From Hibiscus mutabilis (taxonomy: Eukaryota > Streptophyta > Magnoliopsida > Malvales > Malvaceae), in contig CM033738.1 in the NCBI GenBank assembly GCA_019671005.1, positions 13,666,202-13,730,201 of the forward strand: a stretch of 64,000 nucleotides of DNA, in the 5' to 3' direction. Below the pieces are notes generated by a model, which saw only the letters and a list, made by a program, of their open reading frames with translations, did not search any database and had not been told where the DNA came from. Both the position numbers and the translations under genes were made by a program. Below, piece after piece: positions 46,684-56,548 of the stretch (its first letter is position 1; the number at the start of each line of letters is the position of its first letter).

Positions 46684-46893
46684 TGTAGAAAATAGGATTA
46701 GAGAAGTTTTCTACTCTCTTATTTCGATTTACAGAAAAATAAGTCTACTTATAGGCTTTTACAAGGAGTTTTACATTGAGTAGATATCCTCTAGGCTAGG
46801 ACTCTTATCCCTCACATGGATAGAGTTAGACTACAACTAAACTACTTAGTTAGGATAGACTTACAACTCTTATTATTTACATGTTAACCTACA
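46684..46893 (-). repeat. 3' LTR of Copia C (left copy)
   Basis: 210 bp, TGTAGAAAATAGG ... GTTAACCTACA on the plus strand. Confidence 0.9.
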
Positions 46894-46949
46894 CTCCCCG
46901 TCAAACTGGTGTGTATATGTTATGTACACCCAATTTGGATGACATTTTT

Positions 46950-49900
46950 TCAAAGCTCACTCTTGGAAGTGCTTTGGTGAAAATATCGGCTAGCTAGTTC
47001 CTAGTAGGAATATAGTGAAGCTTTACAACCCCGTTGTTGACCTTCTCATAGATGAAGTGTCTATCAATCTCAATGTGTTTGGTCTTGTCATGTTGTACTG
47101 GATTTCTAGCAATGCTCATTGCTGATTGACTGTCACTGTAAACTTCAAATTCTGCCTTTCCATCCAGCTCTAACTCCATGAGAAGTTTCTTGATCCACAT
47201 TCCTTCACATATCCCAAGAGCCAAAGCTCTAAATTCTGCTTCTGCACTGCTTCTAGAAACCACAGCTTGCTTCTTGCTTCTCCAGGTAACCAAATTTCCC
47301 TACAAAAATGTGCAATAGCCACTAACAGATCTTCTATATGTCAGTTCTCTTGCCCAGCTTGAGTCCGTGTAGACCCTTACTGTCCTATCCTGATGTTTCC
47401 TGAAAAATAGTCCAGATCCATGTGTAAATTTCAAGTACCTCAGAATTCTATTGACTGCATCCATGTGCTCTTCTCGAGGATCACTCATATGTTGACTAAC
47501 TATGCTCACTGAGTATGCAATATCAGACATAGTAAGTGAGAGATAGATTAGTTTCCCAACTAGTCTTTGGTAGGATTCTTTATTCACTGGATTCCCCATT
47601 TCATCTTTGCTGAACTTTAAACCTGGTTCCATTGGGGTTTCAGCTGGTCTACTTCCAAGCATCCCAGTTTCTATAAGTAGATCTAGGATGTACTTTCTTT
47701 GGTTTATAACAATCCCCTCTTTCGATCTTGCTACTTCCATTCCTAAGAAGCACCTAAGGCTTCCCAAATCCTTAGTCTCGAACTCCTTTGCTAGAATAGT
47801 TTTCAGCATCTCTATTTCTTTAATATTATCCCCTGTAATGATCATATCATCAATATAGACAATTAGAAGAGTCTTCTTACCATATGGAGAAACCTTTCGA
47901 AACAATGTATGGTCTGCCTGACTTTGCTTGTACCCATTTTGAACCATAGCCTTAGCAAATCTGTCAAACCATGCTCTAGGGGATTGCTTTAATCCGTACA
48001 ATGATTTGTTTAGTTTGCACACTGTCCTCTTCGTGGTCTTTTCCTCCAAACCTGGTGGAACCTCCATGTATACTTCTTCCTCAAGGCTTCCATTAAGGAA
48101 AGTATTTTTGATGTCCAATTGGTGCAACTTCCAATCATTGTTAACAGCTACTGATAATAACACTCTGATGGTATTCAATTTAGCTACTGGGGCAAAGGTT
48201 TCTTGATAATCTACTCCATATGATTGAGTAAACCCTTTAGCCACTAGCCTTGCTTTGTATCTCTCAATGCTCCCATCTGAGTGATACTTGACTGTGAATA
48301 CCCATTTGCACCCAACAGCCTTTTTCTCTTATGGTAACTCAGTCAAACACCAAGTATTATTCTTTTGTAGTGCTTTGACCTCTTCTTCAACAACCTTCCT
48401 CCACTCAGGACTTTCGAACGTCTCCTCTACTGTCTTAGGGATCTTCACACTATCAATGCTGGCTGTAAAGGCTTTGAAACCAGATAATAACTTCCCATAG
48501 GCAACAAATTTATTGATAGGATGAGCAGCACATTTCCTTACCCCTTTTCTAATAGCAATAGGAAAGTCATCTAAGTTCATAGTAGAATCTTGTGGAATAA
48601 CATTACCTCCTGTCTCCATAGCATCAGAACTCAAAACTGGTTCCTGGTAAGTGCTAGGCTGACCAACATCTTCAGTTTGATTTCTTTTCCTCCTTGTATA
48701 GACATTAAGTTGTTTCTCTGGTGGTTGTGGAGTCACAGAGTGTGATGTAGTTCTAAGTGTTGGAGGAGGTGTTGTATAAGGACTGGAAGGTTTAGACCGT
48801 GGAGAAGATGTATTGGACTGTGGAGAAGTTGTGTCTACATGATTAGGGACAACAGTTTCAATGATATCCAAGGCAGGCTCAGGAAGGATAGGCATAGGAA
48901 TAATGGACTATATGGACTGAGATTCTTTAGGTCTCTACCCCTGAATGTCAGGCCCTGCAAAGTAAGGCTGATTTTCAAAAAAGGTAACATCAAAAGAAAT
49001 ATAGGTTTTTCTATTAGTGGGGCAGTAACATTTGTAACCCTTCTGACTCGAGGAGTAGCCTATAAACACACACTTTAATGACTTAGGATCCAGTTTACTA
49101 CGATTGTTGTTGTGCACATGAAAAAAAGATGTGCATCCAAAGACTCGAAGAGGAAGAGCTGAGGACAATGGTTTAAAGTGTGGAAAATGTTGAAACATAA
49201 TTTCAGTGGGTATTTTGAATCCTAGGGTCTTGCTAGGCATCTTATTGATAAGATAAGTTGCAATAAGAAGAGCTTCCCCCCAAAAAATATTTAGGTGCAC
49301 TAGCTGAAAACAAAAGGGACCTAGTTACTTCCATTAGATGTCTATTCTTCCTCTCAGTCACTCCATTTTGTTGAGGGGTGTTGACACATGAGGTGAGATG
49401 AACAATTCGCTTTTCTTGAAAGAAACACCTAAGAGACTTGCTAAGATATTCACTCCCATTATCACTCCTGACCACTTTGATATTTCTATCGAGCTATGTT
49501 TTTATCATTTGATAAAAAGTTTTAAAAATTACTTTAACCTCAGACTTTTCTCTCATTAAATATGTTCAAGTGGTCCTAGAGAAATCATCAATAAAAGACG
49601 CAAACCACCTAGATCCAGAAATATTTCGAACTTTAGAAGGGCCCCAAATATCACTGTGTATAATAGCAAATGGTGAAGTAGGTTTAAAAGGAGAAGAAAC
49701 ATATGGTTTTTGGTATGTTTTGCCATTTGACACACTTCACAAGTAAAAGATGAAGGATTTTTATTGATAAATAAATTTGGGAACAACTTTGCAAGGTAAT
49801 AAAAACTGGGGTGTCCTAATCGAAGATGCCAGAGCATAATATTATCTGAACCTAAACTTGTAGAGGAAACTGATGTCTGAAGGCAACTGGGAATAGAGGA

Positions 49901-51289
49901 GTTCTGGTAGGATATTCCATCAAGGATATATAAGCCATTAGATAGCCTAGCACTGCCAATCACCATCTTCGAGCCATGTGCCTGAAAAATACAACCATCG
50001 GCCCTAAAATTATCATTACAGTGAATATCCTTAATCAACTTACTTACTGATAATAAATTGCAGGCTAATTTAGGAACATAAAGTACATCAGATAATACTA
50101 TGTTTTTGCTTAATTCAATAGAACCACTTCCTTTCACTGTTGAGAGGGAACCATCTGCTATCTTGATCGAGGAGGGAGATCTATGATGGCTATACTTTCT
50201 GAACATACTAATATTTCCTGTCATATGGTCAAAGGCACCCGAATCTACTATCCAATGTAAGGAATTAATTGTTGCTAAACAGGAAATTCTACCTTCAGAT
50301 GCTGTTAAGGCAGTAGTATTAGTCTTAGACGATAGTTGGCTGAATATTTGTTGAAGTTCCGCAATCTGCTGTGTACTAAAGTTGCTGGAAAAATTTTCTG
50401 GAGATGCAACATTTGCTTCCTTTTGAAATCTGGATTTAGAAGGTTTTCAGTATGCTGGTTTTCCATGTAGCTTCCAGCACTGGTCCATCAAATGCCCAGC
50501 CTTTTTACAGTGCTCACACCATGGTCTCCTCCTCCTTTGTTTATTCCCAGAATTGGAGTTTGTAATGAGTGCCGAAGCATCTGTCTGTTGAGCAGCTGGT
50601 ACCATCAAGGAGAGTCTGCTTTCTTCTCTCCTAATCTCTGAAAAGGCCTCCCGAACCAATGGTAGGGGTTTAGTAGCCAAAATTCTGCTCCTTGCCCCAT
50701 CAAACTCACCATTAAGTCCATAAAGAAATTGAAAGATTCTTCTCTGATTTTTGATTTTACTATAGAAGCTAATATCATCAGGACTCTTCCACTCATTTGC
50801 CTCATACAAATCAATTTGTTGCCAACACTTAGTGAGAACTCCAAAATACCGTGCTACGGACAGATCTCCTTGTCTGAGATCTTTAATCTGATTCTCAACC
50901 CCAAATAATTCTGGTGTATTATCCACACTGGAGTATGTATCCCTGGCTGCACTCCATATCTCTGCTGCAGTCTGGTAGAGCATGAAATTTTCCCCAACTT
51001 CGGGAACCATGGAATTAATTAGCCATGACATAATCATGTTGTTCTCACTCAACCAGTTAGAATAGGCTGGATCAGATTCTTCTGGAATAGGCATTGAATC
51101 TGAGAGATAGGAAGCTTTCCTTCTTCCTGTAATATATAGCCTCACTGACTGAGACCAAGGGAGATAGTTGTTTCCATTTAATCTGTAGGATGTAATTGGA
51201 GAAAGAGATGAATCTGAAAGCTGGAACTCAGAGGGACGAGGATTATTTTGAGAACTAATCTCTGACGCAGAGGGTTCTGAATGAGTCAT
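46950..51289 (-). pseudogene. Copia C gag-pol polyprotein, inactivated by stops and frameshifts
   Basis: Gag starts at ATG 51289 (MTHSEPSASE) and keeps a CX2CX4HX4C knuckle (CEHCKKAGHLMDQC) before the stop at 50447. Protease shows VDSGAFDHMTG (about 50220-50255). GAG-pre-integrase has MLWHLRLGHPS, and the integrase core has VRSDNGSEY and TPQQNGVTERKNR (about 49350-49480). Reverse transcriptase at 47300-48244 has KLHQLDIKNTFLNG and the catalytic VYIDDM. RNase H at 46994-47293 has SRSSAEAEFRALA and HIEIDRHFI. Premature stops replace apparent Trp or Gln codons at several places, and single-base frameshifts lie near 49735 and 49290. As it stands no full polyprotein can be made. Confidence 0.88.
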
Positions 51290-51367
51290 TGAAAGGGAGG
51301 GTTTTGATCGACAGAGAAAAAAGGGAAAAAATTGTTGGATAGGTAGGATCGTCCTAATCTGATACCA

Positions 51368-51577
51368 TGTAGAAAATAGGGTTAGAGAAGTTTTCTACTC
51401 TCTTATTTCGATTTACAGAAAAATAAGTCTACTTATAGACTTTTACAAGGAGTTTTACATTGAGTAGATATCCTCTAGGCTAGGACTCTTATCCCTCACA
51501 TGGATAGAGTTAGACTACAACTAAACTACTTAGTTAGGATAGACTTACAACTCTTATTATTTACATGTTAACCTATA
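51368..51577 (-). repeat. 5' LTR of Copia C (right copy)
   Basis: 210 bp, almost identical to 46684-46893; the terminal CTACA reads CTATA. Confidence 0.9.
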
Positions 51578-51582
51578 GTTTC

Positions 51583-52764
51583 GTTCTGTCATGTTGAATA
51601 GGATTCTTGGCAATTTGAATGGTTGACTGGTTATCGCAAAAAACCTGGAAATTTTCTCCCTAAGTCCTTCCCAGTTCTTTAAGTAATTTTACTAACCAGA
51701 TATCTTCACACATTCCCAAGGCCAGTGCTCTATATTCAGCTTCTGCACTGCTTCTGGAGATCACGGTTTGTTTCTTGCTTTTCCAAGTTACCGAATTACC
51801 CCAGACGAAAGAACAGTAATCGCTAGTTGATCTTCTGTCTGTCAGTTCACTGGCCCAGCTTGCATCTGTAAAGACTTTAACAGTTCTATCAGTGCTCTTC
51901 TTGAACAATAATCCATGTCCTGGTGTTCCCTTCAAATATCGCAAAATCCTCTTTGCTGCTTCCATATGTTCTTGTCTTGGGTCTTTCATGTGTTGACTCG
52001 AAATGTTTACTGGAAAAGCTATATCAGGTATTGTTAGTGATAGATAAATAAGTTTACCAACCAATCTCTGATATAGACCCTTATTTGCCTTAGGACTATG
52101 ATCATCTTTGCTGAATTTCAAACCTGCCTCCATGGGTGTATATGCTGGTTTGCATCCAAGTAACCCTGTTTCAGTGAGTAAATCTATAACATGCTTCCTT
52201 TGATTGATGACCAAACCCTTGTTTGACATTGCTACCTCCATGCCTAGAAAGTATCTGAGTTTCCCTAGGTCTTTAGTTTCAAATTCTCTACTCAACAGAG
52301 CCTTTAATCGGTTTAGCTCTTCTTCATCATCACCTGTTAGGATTATATTGTCCACATAAACAATCAAAATAACCCTTTTATTCGATGAAGTTACCTTAGA
52401 GAACAAGGTATGATCTGCAAGAGACTGTTTGTATCCATTCTCCAGAATAACCCTTGTAAATCTGTCAAACCATGTTCTAGGAGACTGTTTTAGGCCATAG
52501 AGTGCCTTGTCAAGTTTACAAACTTGCCGTTTTTGTCCTGCACCTTCTAGCCCTGGTGGAATCTGCATATAGACCTCTTCCTCAAAGTTACCATTAAGGA
52601 AAACATTTTTAATATCAAGTTGGTGTAATTTCCAATCACAATTTACAGGAAGGCTCAATAAAACTCTAACAGAATTTAGTTTGGCAGCAGGAGCAAAAGT
52701 TTCCTTATAATCAATGCCATAATTTTGCGTAAAACCCTTAGCAACCAACCTGGCTTTGATACCA
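51583..52764 (-). pseudogene. Copia D reverse transcriptase/RNase H remnant
   Basis: The frame begins at VAKGFTQNYG next to the PBS and covers the Copia reverse transcriptase: KLHQLDIKNVFLNG, the catalytic YVDN (expected YVDD) near 52349-52360, and FLGMEVA. RNase H follows with VFTDASWA and SRSSAEAEYRAL. A stop lies near 51660. The remaining RNase H part is at 46496-46678 on the far side of Copia C. The D-to-N change in the polymerase motif and the lost 5' domains leave it inactive. Confidence 0.85.
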
Positions 52765-53006
52765 CGAAGATAAACAGAATTCTGTTCTGTTTATTCGAAT
52801 AATGAGTAAGAATTACTCTTACTTTGATTTACATACACTATATCCTTTTATAGAAAAGGACTTTGATTTACAATAGAATTGCTATTAATTAGGAGTCCTA
52901 CTAACTATTAACTTCTAACTCTAGGTTTCGGTACAAGACTTAAATAACAACTCCAACAGTACAATTTAATTACAATAATACTTCTAATAAACCGACTAAA
53001 CCTACA
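52765..53006 (-). repeat. 5' LTR of Copia D (right copy)
   Basis: Homologous to 46247-46495. The first base of the expected TG reads C (CGAAGATAAACAG). Confidence 0.85.
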
Positions 53007-53274
53007 ACCCCATCTACCAGAAGGGAATGAATATTAGCAACAGAATGACCTAAGACAAAAAGCAAATGCACTCATTTTCTTCTTCAATAAGGAGGCCAGT
53101 TTCCCTCTTTATAGAGTTCATCCCTTGCACAAAACCCAAAAGCTTTAGCCAAGTTCTTGAGATGTCCTGCTGCTCATGTGTAGCATATTTGGAGATTACA
53201 TCATGGCTCATAACAAGCCGAATATCTTCAATCACACGCTTAGTGGTGTCATACAAATTTCCCCACTTAGCAGC

Positions 53275-54204
53275 CTGCAAAAGAATAGAACACAACTTAG
53301 GCCATAAAATTTTAATGCATTAACAATAAAATATATGTTCTTCAGTAACCATTATCGGGAGTTTCTGTTTTCATAACCAAAATACATAGAATGCAAGCAC
53401 ACCCGTTACTACTGAGCTCTATTTTTTTCTTCATGCCAATTGCATTTGCACGGCGTTCCAAAATTAAGCTAATTCTCTCTACATTTATATAGCACATGTG
53501 GCTTAAGTTTATCATCATTTTCAGGCGAAAAGAGAATTAAACTGTAGAATGGACCTACATACAATTTTACTTGTAAATGAACTTGTAGCATCAACTACGG
53601 TTAAAAACTAGCAATTTTTTTGCAGAATTTCTTGGAATAATAATAACATTTTACTGTTGACCAATACACCTATTTCACTCATATAGGACCATTTAGCATT
53701 AACAATTAGACTGCATACCCTATTTAACTGTCAAACCAACACAAAATTTCTTTTGACCTAGACCAAAACCTAAGCCCAACACCAAGGCCATGAAGACATC
53801 TTCAGTTACAACCAAGACCCAAAGATTATCATAAAGTTTCGGTAATGGTTCATACTTCACAAACATAGATATTATCTCTGGCTTCTCTCTAAGCTAGTTT
53901 CTTTCCTTCTCCACAACGGACACTCAAACTTTGTAGCATTTTTCTTCAAGAATAGAAGGCATACCAATTAAAAACATGAGATGCACACCGGAAATATGCC
54001 CATAAGACCGTATGCCCTTACTTTTCACAGTTGGCACTCGGTACCAATGGAATTACATGTCTATCTAAGAAGCCAATCATGAAGCTCATCTCAGTGCACG
54101 AACAAGTAATTAACAAATTATAACAAGTTATGAAGGCTGTAATGGTGCTGTGTCAAACAATTGTGGCCCAGTTCACATATGGAGACAAGAATAGGTGCAA
54201 TTAC
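53275..54204. other. PRT6-like intron
   Basis: Intron between the split exon and the most upstream exon that I can recognise. AT-rich, with no inserted gene recognised. Confidence 0.6.
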
Positions 54205-54364
54205 CTGAAATTGACCATCTTCGCGAGCACAAGAATGAAAAATGTCTCCCAAACATTTCAGTAGCACGCCCAATAGGTTCATCTCCTTCACAAGACGCAG
54301 AGTTAGCTCGTTCTTCTTAATCATTCTTAGTGCTGTTTTTAATTTCCATTTGAGATATTTACTT

Positions 54365-56015
54365 GGAAAACTACACAGATGGTCACCCAACTATCACACC
54401 CAATTAAATTTTTTAACAAAACTGTCACTAATGTTTCGTTTTATTTTCGTTTTGGTCACCAACGTTTAAAAAATTAACAAAGATTGTGACGTGTCATAGG
54501 ATAATAACAATTTTAGTCCTAAAATTTATGCATCCTATCAATTTAATCCTAATACGATTTTTTTTTATCATTTTCTTCTTCCTCTGCATCACTACTCTTT
54601 TCCCCTTTTTTCACTACTTCACTGAACACTCATCTAAATTATTTTATACAATGACTTATCTTTAACACAATTCCCCTTCTTTTATAACATTCCCATAATA
54701 ATATGAAGCCATCCATGAATGAAGAAAATAATTCTCCAAGCAGTAAAAGAGCTGCACCACCCTGTTGAATATTATTAAGGGCATCAAAAAAATTTAACAG
54801 CTAAATTGTGTACCAAATCAAAAGTCAAAGAAATCAAGTTTAGTTGCCAAGAAAATCTTAATGGTAAAAAGAAATGGAATTCCAAACAAAAAAAAAATAC
54901 TTAAAGTGAATGAAACTCATTTAACCGTATAAGTTAAGCACAAAAAAAATTAGCTCTAGAACAAAAAAAAAAATAAGGAAAAAGTTAAAGAAGAGCTGAA
55001 ATCTTCTTTATTGCCTATTGCGGAAAACTAGTTGAGAGAACCAATTAAAAAAGTTAAAAAAAAAAGTTAAAATTTTGGTATTAAAAGAACAGTCTTTGTC
55101 ACTGTAAATTTCTGTTCAAATTACAAAAGAACTTCATTGGATTATAAAAAGAATCTTTAATTGAATAAAAAAGAATAAACTCAAAAAATTTAGTGTGCCT
55201 GTAAATGGGAAACAATTCAAAGAAATTAAAAAAAAAAAATAGGGTACAGAGATATAGGGAGTGCCAGGTTCGAAAATATTCGACTTCAGCGTAAAAAAAC
55301 CGGGTTTTATAATAGATCTAAATTTTGAAATAAATGCCGTTCTCGCCATGGAGATCATACAGGCTAGGACAGAGAGCTCAAATGCATTATGAGAAGAAGA
55401 AGTTCTGCGACAATTTTACAGTTATTTCAAGGTTGAATAAGTGAAGAATCTCCTGTAATTACAACCCAAGAAAAAGCAAAGATGCAAATGAATTTGTCTC
55501 AGTTTACAATTTCTTGCTATCTTGTATAAGCAATTCCTCTACATGTAATTTCAAATGAATTAAATTTTTTTTTTTTTTGCATTTCTACATGCACGTAAAT
55601 TGAACAAAATTCAGGGAGTTTTGCAAATGGTGAAATTTTTTACCCAGTAACCTGAAATATACTAAGAAGATGAATAAAAGTTTGAATATGGTAGAGAAAA
55701 AAGTGTTTTTAAGATGTTATAAGAAAAAGGCATTTTTACAGTAGTGTTGCAGAGGAAAAAGAAAGGGGGTGAAGAATTTAGGGTTTAGTTCAAATATTTG
55801 ATGAGTTATTTCGTATTAGGATTGATTGATAAAATTTTATAATTTTAGGGACTAAAATTGTTATTAAATCATGTCATGTCACAATCTCCATTAAATACTT
55901 AACGATCTATGACCAAAACGATAACGAAACGTTAGTAACGATTTTAACGAAAAATTTAGTTGGGTGACCAAAACAGAAAAAAGTGATAGTTGAGTGACAA
56001 CCCGTGTAATTTTCC
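54365..56015. mobile_element. Long-TIR MULE-type element at the broken upstream end of PRT6
   Basis: 1651 bp. The left arm GGAAAACTACACAGATGGTC and the reverse complement of the right end (GGAAAATTACACGGGTTGTC) begin an inverted repeat of about 190 bp (CAACTATCAC, GTTTCGTT, GATTGTGACGTGTCAT and so on). TATTTAC occurs at both flanks (54356-54362 and 56017-56023), a possible remnant of a 9-bp duplication. The 1.2-kb centre (54600-55780) is AT-rich, has no transposase and no protein that I recognise. PRT6-like sequence stops at its left border and does not reappear on the right. Confidence 0.7.
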
Positions 56016-56065
56016 CTATTTACATTGTTTTTTATTTTTGGTTCAGCCGTTTTCGGTTTTTTGCG

Positions 56066-56396
56066 GGGTAAACAATACCATTGATCACTAAATTATTTTT
56101 GCTTTTATATTTTAGTCATCAAACTATTATATTTTGGAAAAACCGTCACTAAAGTTAAATTTTTTTCTCCTATTTTAGTTACCCGTCGTTAAACAACTCA
56201 CAGAAAAGCCAATAGTTTGGTGACTAAAACATGAAAGAAGCAATTGATTAGTGACAAAAACATGAAAAAAAAATAATATTAGTGACCAAAACAAAAAAAA
56301 TATAACGTTGGTGATAATTTTATCAAAAATAATAGTTTGGTGACCAAAACAATATGAAAGCAGAAATAGTTTAGTGATCAATGGTGTTGTTTACCC
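56066..56396. mobile_element. Short long-TIR MITE
   Basis: 331 bp, almost entirely inverted repeat. GGGTAAACAATACCATTGATC at the left pairs with its complement at the right end (GATCAATGGTGTTGTTTACCC), and the pairing continues for about 140 bp with phrases such as TTTTGGTCACCAAACTATT. A transcript would fold into one long hairpin. No clear target duplication. Confidence 0.75.
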
Positions 56397-56548
56397 TTGT
56401 TTTCCTCAACCCTATTATCATCCGTCAAGGAAATAAAAAATTCAAAAAGTAAAATAATTACTAAATTAAAAGGGTAAAATTTCTTTGTGTTAATTAATTG
56501 GGAGTTTTCTACTATTCTCTCCTTAAAAACATTAAAGGCCCTCCAACC

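Larger units (their letters stand above)
46684..51577 (-). mobile_element. Copia C: nearly complete Copia element nested in Copia D
   Basis: LTRs 46684-46893 and 51368-51577 are 210 bp each and differ at only about three positions, so this is the youngest insertion seen here. A perfect 5-bp duplication GTTTC flanks it (46679-46683 and 51578-51582). On the minus strand the order is LTR, TGGTATCAG (PBS, 51359-51367), gag, protease, integrase, reverse transcriptase, RNase H, CCCCG-rich polypurine tract, LTR. All Copia domains are present, but the reading frame is broken at several sites. Confidence 0.92.
46247..53006 (-). mobile_element. Copia D: internally deleted Copia element inserted in a PRT6 exon
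   Basis: LTRs are 46247-46495 and 52765-53006 (249 and 242 bp), about 3-4% different by eye apart from a 7-bp indel. On the minus strand the 5' LTR is the right one. It is followed by TGGTATCA (PBS) running directly into AAAGCCAGG, the codons before VAKGFTQ of the reverse transcriptase. Gag, protease and integrase are therefore deleted. RNase H is split by Copia C at 46684-51577. The element sits inside the exon coding VDG/AFSVA. No 5-bp target duplication is visible, and one host base appears lost. Confidence 0.85.
37477..54363 (-). pseudogene. PRT6: PRT6-like N-recognin E3 ligase, truncated pseudogene
   Basis: Minus-strand exons matching the C-terminal half of PRT6 (N-degron pathway ubiquitin ligase): about 54205-54363, 53007-53274 plus 45326-46246 (one exon split by Copia D), 45075-45215, 44348-44589, 44018-44268, 43192-43383, 42427-43066, 41506-41557, 40794-41423, 40289-40497, about 39063-39612, 38906-38988, 38725-38791, 38568-38645, 37640-37708, 37477-37551. 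Recognisable pieces are a RING-like CGHAVHQGCLDRY, GGFLCPVCRRLAN, ESGCTTHAM and the C-terminus VLGQTTIGTFF. Lesions are stops at 46027, 45134 and 44405, and frameshifts near 53065, 44490, 41175 and 39390. Exons of roughly 150 residues are missing between 44268 and 44348, and the N-terminal UBR and ClpS-like parts are absent. A full-length PRT6 has about 2000 residues. Splice sites are largely kept, which suggests recent death. Confidence 0.9.
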
